Counted from the first letter of the stretch, positions 42,817 to 53,660 are shown. The stretch: 64,000 nucleotides of DNA from Thermus tenuipuniceus (GCF_002964845.1 NZ_KZ672956.1:1-64000), one strand, 5' to 3'. The notes: a model not told the origin generated them from the letters alone. Program-made: numbers and translations.

Positions 42817-44277
42817 ATGCGGCTGGAGTTCTCGGATCCTCTTCAGGGAAGCCGCCTCGAGGTGGCCATTCTGGCCCCTTCTGCGGAGCCGGTGTCCGGA
42901 GGGTACCTCCTTAAGGGAAGGGAGGTCCGGGTCTTTCCCCCCTTCAGGGGAAGCCAGTTTTTCCGCCACGGCTGGCAGAGTTGGAGCTTGGCCTCCTGGG
43001 TGGACCCGAGGGAGCCTCCCAGGCCTCTTTTCCCCAAAGAACGTCGTCCCCAGGCGGACGACCCCTTTCTCCTCGAGGCTGCGGACTGGGGGAAGGCCTG
43101 GTGGGGAAGCGGCCTTGGGGCCTTGCGCTCTCCTCGAGGCCAGGTTCTCCTCCTGGGGGCCCTGGATCTGGGGGCTAGGGTTTTGGGGCGGGAGGAGGCG
43201 CTTTTGGGGCGGTACGCCCTGGGGGAAGGGCGCTGGTTTTTGGCCTACGGTCCGGAAGAAGAGGTGTTTGCCGCTTATGCCCGGTACCTTCCCCACCGCC
43301 TTTCCGGCAGGCCCCCCAGGGTCTGGTGCTCCTGGTATAGCTTTTACACGAAGATCAGCGAGGCTCTCCTCCTCCAGGCCTTAGACGAGGTGGCTGCCTT
43401 TCCCTTTGAGGTTTTCCAGGTGGACGACGGTTGGCAGAAGGCCCTCGGGGACTGGGAGCCAAACGATCGCTTCCCCCGGGGGATGGCCTTTTTGGCGGAT
43501 AGGATCCGGGAAAAGGGCCTACGGGCGGGGCTCTGGCTGGCCCCCTTTTTGGTGACCCAGGACAGCCCCCTTCGGCATTCCCGCCCCGAGTGGTTGCTTA
43601 GGGATGGGGAAGGCCGGCCCGTCCCAGCGGGCTTCAACTGGGGGAAACCCCTCTATGCCCTGGACTCGGGGAACGAGGAAGTCCTGGACTATGTGGCTTC
43701 CTTGGTGCGGAAGGCAAGGGAGTGGGGGTACGACTACCTGAAGCTGGACTTTCTCTATGCCGCTGCCCTTCCTGGAGCCGAAGGGGAGGGGCGGTACCGG
43801 AGGGCCATGGAGAGGGTACGGGAGGAAGCGGGGGAGGCCTATCTCCTCTTCTGTGGGGCCCCCATCCTGGCCTCCTTGGGGCTTGCCGATGGCCTCAGGG
43901 TGGGTCCGGACGTGGCCCCCTACTGGGACAACGAGGACCGCTCCTTCTGGCTGCAGGACCCCACGGGCCCGGGGCTAAGGAATGCCCTCCGCACCACCCT
44001 GCACCGGCTTTGGCTGTGGGAAAACGTCCAGGTGGACCCGGACGTGGCTTTCTTCCGGAGCCGTTTCTCGCTGCTATTCCCTGAGGAGATGCGCCTGCAG
44101 GAGGCCATGGGGGAGATCACCGGCTTCAAGGCCACCTCCGACCCCCCCTCCTGGCTTTCCCCGGAGGAAAGGGAAAGGCTTTGGGCCTTTCTGAGCCGGG
44201 ATAAGGAGGTAAAGCCCCTTGGCCCCTACCGTTACCAGGTGGGGGAGGAGGTCTTGGACTATGCCATCCTTTTATAA
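42817..44277 (+). CDS. agaT: GH36 alpha-galactosidase (Thermus AgaT type)
   Basis: 486 residues from ATG 42817, with AGGGAGG 7 bases upstream; a GTG two codons earlier is also in frame. Nucleophile Asp311 in Y-L-K-L-D-F-L-Y and acid/base Asp365 in R-V-G-P-D-V-A-P-Y-W. The length and compact form match the Thermus alpha-galactosidases that act on melibiose and raffinose. No signal peptide, so intracellular. Its 3' end overlaps galT by 17 bases. Confidence 0.92.
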   Translation: MRLEFSDPLQGSRLEVAILAPSAEPVSGGYLLKGREVRVFPPFRGSQFFRHGWQSWSLASWVDPREPPRPLFPKERRPQADDPFLLEAADWGKAWWGSGLGALRSPRGQVLLLGALDLGARVLGREEALLGRYALGEGRWFLAYGPEEEVFAAYARYLPHRLSGRPPRVWCSWYSFYTKISEALLLQALDEVAAFPFEVFQVDDGWQKALGDWEPNDRFPRGMAFLADRIREKGLRAGLWLAPFLVTQDSPLRHSRPEWLLRDGEGRPVPAGFNWGKPLYALDSGNEEVLDYVASLVRKAREWGYDYLKLDFLYAAALPGAEGEGRYRRAMERVREEAGEAYLLFCGAPILASLGLADGLRVGPDVAPYWDNEDRSFWLQDPTGPGLRNALRTTLHRLWLWENVQVDPDVAFFRSRFSLLFPEEMRLQEAMGEITGFKATSDPPSWLSPEERERLWAFLSRDKEVKPLGPYRYQVGEEVLDYAILL

Positions 44278-45343
44278 GCCCTTTTATAAGCACGTGCATC
44301 GCAAGAAGGACGGGCGGGAGCTGATCCTTTACGGGCTTCATCCCCTCGAGGCGGAGGTCTTGCCCGTGGCCGAGGAGCCCTCCGTACCGGAGGGGGCGGG
44401 GTTCTTCTCCCCAAGCCCCCACCTCCGCTACCACCCCTTGCGGGGGGAGTGGGTGGTCTACGCCGCCCACCGCCAGGAGCGGACCTTCTTGCCTCCCAAA
44501 GAGCACTGCCCCCTTTGCCCCAGCCGGGAAGGTGGCTTCCCCACCGAGATCCCCTTTGCCCACTTCCAGGTGGCGGTCTTTGAGAACCGGTTTCCCTCCC
44601 TGGTGCCAAGGCCCACCCCTCCCCCGGAAGGGCTTCCCGTTCCCGCGGAGAGGGCTTTGGGCCGGTGCGAGGTGGTGGTGTACACCCAGGCCCACGTGGG
44701 AAGCCTGGCCACCCTCACGGAGGAGGAAAGGCTCCTCCTGGCCTGGGTTTGGCGGGACCGGTACCGGGCCTTGTATGCCCTCGAGGGGATCCGGTTCGTT
44801 ATGCCCTTCGAGAACCGGGGGGAGGCGGTGGGGGTGACCCTCCACCATCCCCACGGGCAGATCTACGCCTACCCCTTTGTGCCCCCTATCTTGGAGCAAG
44901 AAAGCCAGGTTTTCCGGGAAAGGCCCGTGCTCCTGGAGCTTTTCCCCCACCTAGAGCCCTACCGGGTGGACCGGGAGGAGGGGTTTTTGGCCTTCGTGCC
45001 CCCCTTTGCCCGCTACCCCTTTGAGGTCTGGGTGGCCCCTCTGGAGCGCCACCCTGGGCTTTGGACCTTTTCCGAGGGAGAGATGGCCGCCTTCGCCCGG
45101 CTTCTGGGCCGGGTGGTGGCCCGCTACGATGCCCTTTTCGCCGAACCCTTCCCCTACGTGATGGTTTTCCACGCCGCCCCCCTGGGGGAGGAGCGCACCT
45201 TCCATTTCCACGTGGAGTTTTACCCGCCCAAACGGGCCAAGGACAAGCTCAAGTTCCTGGCGGGCACGGAGCTTGGGGCGGGCACCTTCGTGGTGGACGC
45301 CCTGCCCGAGGATGCCGCCAGGCGGCTAAGGGAGGCCTTATGA
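44261..45343 (+). CDS. galT: Galactose-1-phosphate uridylyltransferase
   Basis: 360 residues from ATG 44261, which lies inside the agaT end with a GGGGGAGGAGG site upstream. Second Leloir step. The catalytic H-P-H-G-Q is near residues 196-200, C-P-L-C (Cys83, Cys86) may bind zinc, and H-F-H-V-E-F-Y closes the site. galK and galE are not in this window. The protein begins with a duplicated S-F-Y-K/P-F-Y-K unit from a 12-base tandem repeat. ATGA overlap with glpK. Confidence 0.95.
   Translation: MPSFYKPFYKHVHRKKDGRELILYGLHPLEAEVLPVAEEPSVPEGAGFFSPSPHLRYHPLRGEWVVYAAHRQERTFLPPKEHCPLCPSREGGFPTEIPFAHFQVAVFENRFPSLVPRPTPPPEGLPVPAERALGRCEVVVYTQAHVGSLATLTEEERLLLAWVWRDRYRALYALEGIRFVMPFENRGEAVGVTLHHPHGQIYAYPFVPPILEQESQVFRERPVLLELFPHLEPYRVDREEGFLAFVPPFARYPFEVWVAPLERHPGLWTFSEGEMAAFARLLGRVVARYDALFAEPFPYVMVFHAAPLGEERTFHFHVEFYPPKRAKDKLKFLAGTELGAGTFVVDALPEDAARRLREAL
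44268..44291. repeat. 12-bp tandem duplication at the agaT/galT junction
   Basis: CCTTTTATAAGC occurs twice without spacer. The first copy carries the TAA stop of agaT and both copies code for the start of GalT. The AT-rich unit stands out in this DNA. Confidence 0.85.
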
Positions 45344-46830
45344 GGTATCTTCTCGCCCTGGACCAAGGCACCACCAGCAGCCGGGCCATCCTCTTCAGCC
45401 TGGAGGGGAGGCTTGTGGCCATGGCCCAGAGGGAGTTCCGGCAGCTTTACCCCAGGCCGGGCTGGGTGGAGCACGACCCTTTGGAGATCTGGGCGAGCCA
45501 GCTCGGGGTGGCCCAGGAGGTTTTGCGCCAGGCCGGGGTGGAGGCCAAGGAGGTGGTGGCCCTGGGCCTCACCAACCAGCGGGAGACCACCCTCGTGTTC
45601 GAGAGGGGCACGGGGAGGCCCCTCTATAACGCCATCGTCTGGCAGGATCGGTGCACGGCCCCTTTGTGCCAGAAGCTAAAGGCCCAAGGGCTTGAGCCCC
45701 TCTTCCGGGAGCGCACCGGGCTTCTTCTGGACCCCTACTTCTCCGGCACCAAGCTGGCCTGGCTTTTGGAGAACGTGCCCGGCCTTAGGGAGCGGGCGGA
45801 AAAGGGGGAGGCCCTTTTCGGCACCGTGGACACCTGGCTCCTCTACCGCCTCACCGGGGGCAGGGTGCACGCCACCGATCCCTCCAACGCCAGCCGCACC
45901 CTGCTTTTCAACCTGCACACCCTCTCTTGGGACGAGGAGCTTCTGGGGATTCTGGGAATCCCCCGGGCCATGCTGCCCGAGGTGCGCCCCTCGGATGGGG
46001 AGTTTGGAAAGACCCTTCCGGAGCTCTTCGGGTCTCCCATTCCCATCCGCGGGGTGCTGGGGGACCAGCAGGCAGCTCTTTTCGGGCAGGGGGCCTTGGA
46101 GGCGGGGCAGGGGAAGTGCACCTACGGGACCGGGGCCTTTCTGCTCCTGAACACAGGGGAGCAGCCTGTCCCTTCCCAAAAAGGCCTCCTCAGCACCGTG
46201 GCCTGGAGCCTGGGGGGCAAGGTGAGTTACGCCCTGGAGGGAAGCGTCTTCATGGCGGGGGCGGTGGTGGGGTGGCTTCAGGGCCTGGGCTTGATCCGGG
46301 AGAGCGCCGAGGTGGAGGCCCTGGCCCGGGAGGTGGCGGATGGCGGGGGCGTGTACCTGGTCCCGGCCTTCACGGGCCTGGGGGCCCCCTACTGGGACCC
46401 CTACGCCCGGGGGGCCATTCTGGGCCTCACCCGGGGCACCACCAGGGCCCACCTGGCCCGGGCGGCCCTGGAGGGAGTCGCCTTCCAGGTGGTGGACGTG
46501 GTGCGGACCATGGAGGAGGAGGCGGGCCTGCCCCTACGGGAACTCCGTGTGGATGGGGGGATGGCCCAAAACACCTTGTTCCTGGAGATCCAGGCGGACC
46601 TCCTGGGGGTGCCGGTCCTGAGGCCCAAGGTCACGGAGACCACCGCCCTGGGGGCGGCCTGGATGGCCGGGGTGGGGGCGGGGGTCCTGGGGCTGGAGGA
46701 GGTGAAGGGGGCCTGGACCCTGGAGGCGCGCTTTGACCCTCGGATGCCAGAGGAAAAGCGGAAGGTCCTCCATGGGGGTTGGCGGCGGGCGGTGGAGCGG
46801 GCTTTGGGCTGGGCGGGGGAGGAGGGATGA
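45340..46830 (+). CDS. glpK: Glycerol kinase
   Basis: 496 residues from ATG 45340. Phosphorylates glycerol. FGGY family: D-Q-G-T-T-S-S-R-A near the N-terminus, [27 protein letters not shown] and L-R-V-D-G-G-M. Overlaps galT and glpD by 4 bases each, tying glycerol use to galactoside use in one mRNA. Confidence 0.96.
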   Translation: MRYLLALDQGTTSSRAILFSLEGRLVAMAQREFRQLYPRPGWVEHDPLEIWASQLGVAQEVLRQAGVEAKEVVALGLTNQRETTLVFERGTGRPLYNAIVWQDRCTAPLCQKLKAQGLEPLFRERTGLLLDPYFSGTKLAWLLENVPGLRERAEKGEALFGTVDTWLLYRLTGGRVHATDPSNASRTLLFNLHTLSWDEELLGILGIPRAMLPEVRPSDGEFGKTLPELFGSPIPIRGVLGDQQAALFGQGALEAGQGKCTYGTGAFLLLNTGEQPVPSQKGLLSTVAWSLGGKVSYALEGSVFMAGAVVGWLQGLGLIRESAEVEALAREVADGGGVYLVPAFTGLGAPYWDPYARGAILGLTRGTTRAHLARAALEGVAFQVVDVVRTMEEEAGLPLRELRVDGGMAQNTLFLEIQADLLGVPVLRPKVTETTALGAAWMAGVGAGVLGLEEVKGAWTLEARFDPRMPEEKRKVLHGGWRRAVERALGWAGEEG

Positions 46831-48362
46831 CAAGCCGGGAGGAGCTCTGGGAACGCCTTAAGGAGCCCCTGGACCTCCTGATCCTGGGGGGTGGGGCCAC
46901 GGGGGCGGGGGTGTTGTGGGAGGCCACCCTGAGGGGCCTGAAGGCGGCCTTGGTGGAGGCGGGGGACTTCGGGGCGGGGACCAGCAGCCGCTCCACCAAG
47001 CTCCTCCACGGGGGGGTGCGCTACCTGGAGCTGGCGGTGAAGCACCGGGACTCGAGGCAGCTCCGCTTGGTGCGGGACGCCCTCAGGGAGAGGAGGGTGG
47101 TGATGGGGCTCGCCCCCCACCTGGCCAGGCCCTTAACCCTCCTCACCCCCCTCTTCCGCCCCCTGGAGATCCCCTACTACGGGCTCGGCCTCAAGCTCTA
47201 CGACCTGCTGGCAGGAAGGAGGCGGCTGGCCCCAAGCCGCTACGCTCCTTCCAAGGAGGTGCAGGCCCTCTTCCCCGGCCTTCCCCCCACCCTGGGGGGC
47301 ATCCTCTACCAGGACGGGCAGTTCGCCGACTACCGCCTGAACCTGGCCCTCATCCTCTCCGCTATCGGGCGGGGGGCGGTGGCCCTGAACCACGCCGAGG
47401 CCACGGGCTTCCTCCTGAAGGGGGGAAGGGTGCGGGGCGCGGTGGTGCGGGACCGCCTCACGGGAAAGGAGGTGGAGGTCCACGCCAAGGCGGTGGTGAA
47501 CGCTACCGGTCCCCAGGCGGACCGGGTGCGCCACCTTTTGGATCCCCATCTTCCCCCCCTCCTCACCCCCTCCAGCGGGACCCACCTGGTCCTGGACTAC
47601 CCCTTGCGGGTGGGCCTCCTCCTGCCCAAGACCCGGGACGGCCGGGTCCTCTTCCTCCTGCCCTGGCAGGGCCGGGCCCTTTTGGGTACCACCGACCTCT
47701 TGGCCGAGGCTACGGCCTGCCCCTTGCCCCGGGAGGAGGAGGTGGCCTACCTCTTGGAGGAGATCCGGCCCTACCTGGGAGACCTCTCGGATAGGGTCCG
47801 GGCCGCCTGGGCGGGCCTCAGGCCCTTGGTGGGGAAGGGGGAGACCCGGCTTTTGGTGCGGGACCACCTCATCCTGGAGGAACGGGGCCTCTACACCCTC
47901 ACCGGAGGAAAGTGGACCACCTTCCGCCTCATGGCCCTGGACCTCCTGGAACGCCTGGCCCGGGACCTCTCCCTTTCCCTTCCTCCTTCCCCGAGCCACC
48001 GTACCCCCCTCCTGGGGGCGGGGCCCAGGCTGCCCTTGCCCTTGCCAGAAGCGGTGGCCGAGCACCTCTACACCCACTACGGCACCCTGGCCCTCGAGGT
48101 GGCGGCCTTGGGGGATAGGCCCCTTCTCCCCGGGCTTCCCTACCTGGAGGGGGAGGTAGTGTGGGCGGTGCGGGAGGAGCTTGCCCAAAAGCCCCTGGAC
48201 GTGCTGGCCCGCAGGCTGGGCCTGGCCCTTCTGGACCGGAAGCGGGCGGAGGAGGCCCTGCCCCGGGTGGGGGACCTCATGGCCCCTCTCCTGGGCTGGG
48301 ATGATCCCACAAAGCAGACCCTTCTCTCGGAGGCCGAAAAGGCGCTTCCCGCCCTTTGCTAG
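46827..48362 (+). CDS. glpD: Glycerol-3-phosphate dehydrogenase (FAD-dependent)
   Basis: 511 residues. Oxidises glycerol 3-phosphate to DHAP and passes electrons to quinone at the membrane. FAD-binding G-G-G-A-T-G-A-G at about residues 21-28, then [21 protein letters not shown], and [11 protein letters not shown] near the end of the FAD domain. Last gene of the sugar cluster. Its TAG is in a CTAG shared with the convergent ftsH stop. Confidence 0.94.
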   Translation: MTSREELWERLKEPLDLLILGGGATGAGVLWEATLRGLKAALVEAGDFGAGTSSRSTKLLHGGVRYLELAVKHRDSRQLRLVRDALRERRVVMGLAPHLARPLTLLTPLFRPLEIPYYGLGLKLYDLLAGRRRLAPSRYAPSKEVQALFPGLPPTLGGILYQDGQFADYRLNLALILSAIGRGAVALNHAEATGFLLKGGRVRGAVVRDRLTGKEVEVHAKAVVNATGPQADRVRHLLDPHLPPLLTPSSGTHLVLDYPLRVGLLLPKTRDGRVLFLLPWQGRALLGTTDLLAEATACPLPREEEVAYLLEEIRPYLGDLSDRVRAAWAGLRPLVGKGETRLLVRDHLILEERGLYTLTGGKWTTFRLMALDLLERLARDLSLSLPPSPSHRTPLLGAGPRLPLPLPEAVAEHLYTHYGTLALEVAALGDRPLLPGLPYLEGEVVWAVREELAQKPLDVLARRLGLALLDRKRAEEALPRVGDLMAPLLGWDDPTKQTLLSEAEKALPALC

Positions 48363-50212
48363 GCGCTTTCCTCCGAGGCCCTTTGCACCGCCTGGGTTTC
48401 CTTGAGGATGGCCCGCACCCGCTCCCCGGGGATGGTTTCCTCCCTAAGGAGTTCCTCGGCGATTCTGTGCATGGCGGGGGCGTGCTCCATGAGGACCTGG
48501 CGGGCCTTGGCGTAGGCTTCGTCCAGGATCTTGCGGATGTCCTGGTCGATGAGGCGGGCGGTTTCCTCGGAGTGGTCCTTCTTCTTGGCGATCTCCTCAC
48601 CCAGGAAGATGGGGCCGGAGTCCGAACCCCAGGCGATGTTCTTGAAGTGCTCCCCCATACCCCAGTCCAGGACCATACGTTTGGCGATCTGGGTGGCCCG
48701 TTTGAAGTCGTCCTGGGCCCCGGTGGTCACGGTGCCGGTGAAGAGCTCCTCCGCCACCCGGCCCGCCATGAGGACGGCCAGTTCGTCCATAAGGTGGTCC
48801 TTGGAAACCAAAACCCTTTCCTCGGGTTTGCTCCAGCGGGCACCCAAGGCCATGCCCCTGGGGACGATGGAAACCTTTTCCGTCTTGTCCGCATGGGGGA
48901 GGACCTCTCCCACCACCGCATGCCCGGCCTCGTGGTAGGCCACGGCCCTCTTCTCCTCCTCGGAAAGCTTAAGGGCGGGCCGCTCGAGGCCCAGGACGAT
49001 CTTGTCCAGGGCCTTCAGGAAGTGCTCCTTGCGGATTTTCTTGGCGCTATCCCGGGCCGCCAGCAGGGCTGCCTCGTTGACCAGGTTCTTCAGATCGGCC
49101 CCGGAGAAGCCCGGGGTGAGGTGGGCCAGTTCCAAAGCGTCCACCTCCTCGGCGATGGGTTTGCCCCGCATGTGCACCAGGAGGATGTCCCGGCGCTCTT
49201 CCAGGGTGGGGAGGCCCACCACCACCTGGCGGTCAAAGCGCCCGGGGCGCAAGAGGGCGGGGTCCAGGATGTCCGGGCGGTTGGTGGCGGCCAGGACGAT
49301 CACCGAGGTGTCCTTTTCGAAGCCGTCCATCTCGGAAAGGATCTGGTTCAGGGTCTGCTCCCGCTCGTCATGGCCGCCCCCGATGCCTGCCCCCCGTTTG
49401 CGGCCGATGGAGTCCAGCTCGTCGATGAAGATGATGCTGGGGGCGCTCTTTCTGGCGTCCTCGAAGAGGCTCCGCACCCGGCTTGCTCCCACCCCCACGA
49501 ACATCTCCATGAACTCGCTGGCGGAAACGGAGAAGAAGGGTACCCCCGCCTCCCCCGCCACCGCCCGGGCCAGGAGGGTTTTGCCCGTGCCCGGCGGGCC
49601 CACCAGGAGGACGCCTTTGGGGATCTCTGCCCCTAGCTCCAGGTACTTCTGGGGGTTTTTCAGGAAGTCCACCACCTCCATGAGCTCCCGCTTGGCCTCC
49701 TGGTGGCCGGCCACGTCCTTGAAGGTGGTGCTGACCCGCTTCTCCTTGCCGTAAAGCCGGGCGCGGCTTTGGCCGAACTGCATCACCTGCCCGGCCCCAC
49801 CTTGGGCCCGCATGAAGAAGAACCAGAAGAAGGCGATGAGGAGGAGGGTAGGTCCCAGGTAGAGGAGGAACTGGGGCCACAAGGAGGGGGGTTTGGTGAC
49901 GATCCTCACCCCGTTTTCCTCCAGGAAGCGCAATAGCTCGGGGTCGGTCACCTGGGCCGGGGGCAAGGGCACGGCGAAGCGCCTGGCCACCTGGCTTCCC
50001 CCTTGGGGGGTGGGGAAACGCTCCGGTTCCTTAAGGGTGCCCAGAATCCGTGTTTCCTCTAGGACAACCTCGGCCACCTTGCCTTCCCGTACCAGCTTGC
50101 GAAACTCGGTATAGGAAAGGGTGGGGGCCGGAGGGCCTGTGAAGGCGGTATAGACCAGATAGCCCAGAAGGAGCAAGAAGACCAGGGTGAAGGGATTAAT
50201 TCGCTGCGGCAA
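48359..50212 (-). CDS. ftsH: ATP-dependent zinc metalloprotease FtsH
   Basis: 617 residues from a TTG start with GGGAGGT upstream. Two membrane helices (about 9-27 and 117-138) flank a periplasmic part. AAA core: [17 protein letters not shown], and arginine fingers in R-P-G-R-F-D-R-Q. Protease: H-E-A-G-H with a third ligand Asp in the downstream [11 protein letters not shown] helix region. Degrades membrane and regulatory proteins. Confidence 0.96.
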   Translation of the reverse strand: MPQRINPFTLVFLLLLGYLVYTAFTGPPAPTLSYTEFRKLVREGKVAEVVLEETRILGTLKEPERFPTPQGGSQVARRFAVPLPPAQVTDPELLRFLEENGVRIVTKPPSLWPQFLLYLGPTLLLIAFFWFFFMRAQGGAGQVMQFGQSRARLYGKEKRVSTTFKDVAGHQEAKRELMEVVDFLKNPQKYLELGAEIPKGVLLVGPPGTGKTLLARAVAGEAGVPFFSVSASEFMEMFVGVGASRVRSLFEDARKSAPSIIFIDELDSIGRKRGAGIGGGHDEREQTLNQILSEMDGFEKDTSVIVLAATNRPDILDPALLRPGRFDRQVVVGLPTLEERRDILLVHMRGKPIAEEVDALELAHLTPGFSGADLKNLVNEAALLAARDSAKKIRKEHFLKALDKIVLGLERPALKLSEEEKRAVAYHEAGHAVVGEVLPHADKTEKVSIVPRGMALGARWSKPEERVLVSKDHLMDELAVLMAGRVAEELFTGTVTTGAQDDFKRATQIAKRMVLDWGMGEHFKNIAWGSDSGPIFLGEEIAKKKDHSEETARLIDQDIRKILDEAYAKARQVLMEHAPAMHRIAEELLREETIPGERVRAILKETQAVQRASEESA

Positions 50213-50269
50213 GGTCTACCTCCCTGGTCCTATGGTAGCGCCTTTAGGGTAAAAGAACGTGGGGTGTGG

Positions 50270-50275
50270 TATCCT
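50270..50275 (+). promoter_or_regulatory. Extended -10 promoter of the TPR gene
   Basis: TGG-TATCCT, with the ATG at 50285 (9 bases between). The mRNA would be leaderless or have only a few leading bases. Confidence 0.5.
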
Positions 50276-50284
50276 CTAGCGGCG

Positions 50285-51637
50285 ATGAAGGGGGTCCTCG
50301 AGGCCCTGCACCAAGGGGATTACGATACCGCCATTGAGCGCCTTACCCGGAAGGCCCTGTTCGGCCCCAAAGCGGAGGCCCGGGAGGCCCTTCTGCTTTT
50401 GGCGGAGGTCCACAGCCTCTATGGGGAGGAGGGGCTGGAAAAGGCCCACCGGGCCTTGGAGGAGGCCTATGAGCTTGGGGGACTGGAGTACGACCCCCTG
50501 TACCGGGCCCTTCTGGGGGAGCTTTTGGCCCTCGAGGGCCGGGGGGAGGAGGAGGTGCGGGCCCTTTTCCTCCCCACGGAGGACCCCCGGGCCCGGTACC
50601 ACCAGGCCCAGGCCCTCTTCTACCTGGGCCGGTTTGAGGAGGTTTTAAGGACCCTTAAGGAAGGGCTTCCCGCTTTTTTGGCCTGGCGGGCGGAGGGGCT
50701 TAAGGGAAGGGCCTTGGAAAGGCTGGGCCGCTACCGGGAGGCCGCCTTGGCCTACGAGAGGGGGACGGAGCTGGCCTTGGGGCTGGAGCGCTACTGGCTC
50801 CTTTTGGATGCTGCCGCCATGTGGCTGGAGGCGGGGGAGGGGGAAAGGGCCCTTCTGGCCCTTGAGGAGGCCTCGGGAGCCGTGGGGGAGGAGCCCGTGG
50901 AGGACGCCGCCACCCGCCACTACCTTCTGGCCCGGGCCCATTTCCTCCTGGATAACCCCAACCGGGCCCTGGAGGAGGTGCTGAAGGCCCTAGCCCTGGA
51001 GGAGGAAAGCGGCCATAAGGCCTACGGCACCCCCCTCCTAGAGGGGCAGATCCTGCTCCGACTGGGCCGCTACGCCGAGGGCATGGCCGCCTTCCAGGAA
51101 GCCTTGGCCAGGGCTGAGGGTCTGGAGAAGGGATACGTTTTCCATGAGATGGCGGTGGCGGCCTTGGACCAGGGGGCCTACCTGGAGGCGGAGGAGTACC
51201 TGGAGGCCCTTCTGCGGGAAGAGGGTTACCCCTACCGGGCCCAAGCCCTGGCGGACCTGGCCGAGGCCCTGTACCGCCAGGGGCGGTACCAGGAGGCGGA
51301 GGAAATGGCCCAAAGGGCCATGCGCCAGGGGGCGGAGGCGGCAGGGGAGCTGATCCTGGGCCATATCGCCTACGACCTGATGCACCTGGAAGAAGCCTTG
51401 GCCCACTACCGTAAGGCGGCGGAGGTTTCCGAGGAGGGAAGCCGGGAGTGGGTGGGAGCCCAGGAGATGGTGGTGGACACCCTGGTCCAGCTGGGTTACC
51501 GCTCTCCTGAGGAGATCCTGGCCCGTGCGGAGGCGGTGCTGCCCCATGTCCACCCCGCCGACGAGTGGCACCAGGCCCTTCTGACCTACCGGGAGCGGGC
51601 GGAGGCCATCCTGCGGGAGGGAAGACGGCCCAACTAG
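50285..51637 (+). CDS. TPR-repeat protein
   Basis: 450 residues from ATG 50285. Made of about ten helix-turn-helix TPR units, for instance A-Q-A-L-F-Y-L-G-R-F-E-E-V, G-R-A-L-E-R-L-G-R-Y-R-E-A-A and A-E-A-L-Y-R-Q-G-R-Y-Q-E-A-E. No signal peptide and no catalytic domain, so it is an adaptor. Divergent from ftsH and convergent with the DUF4388 gene, with which it shares the CTAG stop overlap. Confidence 0.85.
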   Translation: MKGVLEALHQGDYDTAIERLTRKALFGPKAEAREALLLLAEVHSLYGEEGLEKAHRALEEAYELGGLEYDPLYRALLGELLALEGRGEEEVRALFLPTEDPRARYHQAQALFYLGRFEEVLRTLKEGLPAFLAWRAEGLKGRALERLGRYREAALAYERGTELALGLERYWLLLDAAAMWLEAGEGERALLALEEASGAVGEEPVEDAATRHYLLARAHFLLDNPNRALEEVLKALALEEESGHKAYGTPLLEGQILLRLGRYAEGMAAFQEALARAEGLEKGYVFHEMAVAALDQGAYLEAEEYLEALLREEGYPYRAQALADLAEALYRQGRYQEAEEMAQRAMRQGAEAAGELILGHIAYDLMHLEEALAHYRKAAEVSEEGSREWVGAQEMVVDTLVQLGYRSPEEILARAEAVLPHVHPADEWHQALLTYRERAEAILREGRRPN

Positions 51638-52671
51638 GGCCCCCCCCGCCTTAAGGGGGCCAGGGCCTTAAGCACCTCCTGGGCCTTTAAGGGTTTGGGG
51701 AGATGCAAAACCCTGAGGGGACGGAAGAGAAGCCCCGGGGGGGTTTCGCTCACCAGGTACAGGGAGGCCAGCTTGCCCTCGGGGTGGGCCCTGAGCTTTC
51801 GGGCTATTTCCAAGGCTTTTTCTCCCTGGAGGATGATGGCCTTGGGCCTCTCCTTGAGAAGGCGGAGGGCCATCTCCAGGTCCAAGGGGAGCTGTACCCG
51901 GTAGCGGTGGGCCTCCAGCAAGTAGAGGAGAAGCCGCCGCACCACCCCGCTTTCCGCCAGCACCAGAACCAGGGGGTCGTCCGCCAGCAGGGTGGAAGGG
52001 CGGATCAGCCCCCGGCTTTTCAGCTCAAAGAGGATATGGTAAACCTGCTCTTCCGGAAGGCCGGATAGCAGGGCCACGCTTCTCGCTCGGCGCACCCCGT
52101 CCAAGAGTTCCAACACCGTCCAGGCCTCGGGGGTGAGGGGGTGGCGGGTGGGGTCCTCCACCAAGTGGAAGACCTCGTCGGGGTCCACCTGGCCTTGGCG
52201 CCACTCGTCCAGGCGCCGGGCCGCTTCCAGAAGGGTGGCCTTGGTTTCCAGGGTTTCCGGCAAAGCCACCTGGCTTCCCTCCCCCAGGGGCTCGGCTAGA
52301 ATCTCCCCTTCCTTTTCCCCCAGCAGGGTGGCCAGGGCCTCGAGGACCTGGGCCTCGAGGGCCTCTCTAAGCTCCTCTTCCCCGATGAGGCCCAGCTCCA
52401 GGGCCAGGGCCCCCAAGGGGGTTCCGGGGTTTTCCCGCCCCTGGCGCTCCACTAACTCCTGAACCTCCTCCAGGGAAAGATGGCCAAGGCGCACCAGGTA
52501 CTCCCCCAGGTGGGGTCCCGGCTCGGTGCGGGCGTAGAGGATGCGCCCGTGAAGGAGGTGGATCCGGCCATAAAGACGCCCCCGGAAGGTGACCACGGCG
52601 CTTTTGCGGTGGTCGGCCAGGGCCTTCAGGAGTTCCGCCAGGTCCAGTTCTTCCAGGGTGGCCCGTACCAT
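51634..52671 (-). CDS. DUF4388 (PATAN-type) regulatory protein
   Basis: 345 residues. The N-terminal L-A-E-L-L-K-A-L-A-D-H-R-K-S-A-V-V-T-F-R-G-x-x-Y-G-R-I-H-L-x-x-G-R-I-L-Y-A is a DUF4388/PATAN domain. A central helical part includes a winged-helix-like region (about 175-225). The C-terminus from about 235 resembles a receiver domain without clear phospho-acceptor. Such proteins occur with Deinococcus-Thermus motility and signalling genes. Downstream of ruvB with a 3-base gap. Confidence 0.7.
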   Translation of the reverse strand: MVRATLEELDLAELLKALADHRKSAVVTFRGRLYGRIHLLHGRILYARTEPGPHLGEYLVRLGHLSLEEVQELVERQGRENPGTPLGALALELGLIGEEELREALEAQVLEALATLLGEKEGEILAEPLGEGSQVALPETLETKATLLEAARRLDEWRQGQVDPDEVFHLVEDPTRHPLTPEAWTVLELLDGVRRARSVALLSGLPEEQVYHILFELKSRGLIRPSTLLADDPLVLVLAESGVVRRLLLYLLEAHRYRVQLPLDLEMALRLLKERPKAIILQGEKALEIARKLRAHPEGKLASLYLVSETPPGLLFRPLRVLHLPKPLKAQEVLKALAPLRRGGP

Positions 52672-52674
52672 GGC

Positions 52675-53652
52675 CTAGAGAAGGGGTTCCACGGGAGGGG
52701 GATAGCCCAGGTGGCGGTAGGCCCGTTCCGTGGCCACCCGGCCCCGGGGGGTGCGCTTCAGGAGCCCCTGCTGGATGAGGTAAGGTTCGTGGACTTCTTC
52801 CAGGGTACCTGGGTCCTCGGAGACGGCGGTGGCCAGGGTCTGCAGGCCCACTGGGCCGCCTCCGAAGCGCAGGATTAGGGTTTCCAGGATCTCCCGGTCC
52901 CGTTTCTCCAGGCCGAGCTCATCCAGGCCCAAGGCGTTTAGGGCTTCCAGGGCCCTTTCCTGGGTAATGGTTTCCTCCCCCGCCACCTGGGCGAAGTCCC
53001 GCACCCGTCGGAAAAGCCTTTTGGCCACGCGCATGGTGCCCCGGCTTCTTTTGGCGATCTCCAGGGCGGCTTCCTCGGCGATGGCCACCCCTAGAAGCCT
53101 CGCGTCCCGCCTGACCCCTTCGGCCAGCTCCTCCAAGGAGTAGTACTCCAGGTGCTCCACGATGCCGAAGCGGCTCCTCAAGGGGGCGGTGATGAGGCCC
53201 GGGCGGGTGGTGGCCCCGATCAGGGTGAAGCGGGGAAGCTCCAGGCGGATGGTGCGGGCCGCCGGCCCCTGGCCGATGACGATGTCCATCTTGAAGTCCT
53301 CCATGGCCGGGTAGAGGTGCTCCTCCGCCTGGCGGCTTAGCCGGTGGATCTCGTCGATGAAGAGGATGTCCCCTTCCTCCAGGGAGTTGGCCAGGATGGC
53401 GGCTAGGTCCCCGGGTTTCTCTATGGCGGGCCCCGAGGTGACGCGCAGGTTCACCCCAAGCTCGTAGGCGATCACGTGGGCCAGGGTGGTCTTGCCCAGG
53501 CCAGGGGGTCCGAAGAGGAGGAGGTGCTCTAAGGGCTCCCCCCGGGCCTTGGCCGCCTCGAGGTACACCCTCAGCTTCTTCTTGAGCCTCTCCTGACCGA
53601 TGTACTCGTCCAGGGTCCTGGGCCTTAGGGCGAGGTCCGGGTGCACTTCCAC
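52675..53652 (-). CDS. ruvB: Holliday junction branch migration helicase RuvB
   Basis: 325 residues, GTG start. AAA+ motor: Walker A G-P-P-G-L-G-K-T, Walker [10 protein letters not shown], sensor I I-G-A-T-T-R-P-G, and the C-terminal winged helix with [15 protein letters not shown] (53661-53666, minus strand) lies 8 bases before the start. Confidence 0.96.
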   Translation of the reverse strand: MEVHPDLALRPRTLDEYIGQERLKKKLRVYLEAAKARGEPLEHLLLFGPPGLGKTTLAHVIAYELGVNLRVTSGPAIEKPGDLAAILANSLEEGDILFIDEIHRLSRQAEEHLYPAMEDFKMDIVIGQGPAARTIRLELPRFTLIGATTRPGLITAPLRSRFGIVEHLEYYSLEELAEGVRRDARLLGVAIAEEAALEIAKRSRGTMRVAKRLFRRVRDFAQVAGEETITQERALEALNALGLDELGLEKRDREILETLILRFGGGPVGLQTLATAVSEDPGTLEEVHEPYLIQQGLLKRTPRGRVATERAYRHLGYPPPVEPLL

Positions 53653-53660
53653 GCCCTTTC

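Noticed and set aside
48356-49636. 426-residue open frame opposite ftsH
   Set aside because: Antisense to well-conserved FtsH motifs and of low-complexity composition.
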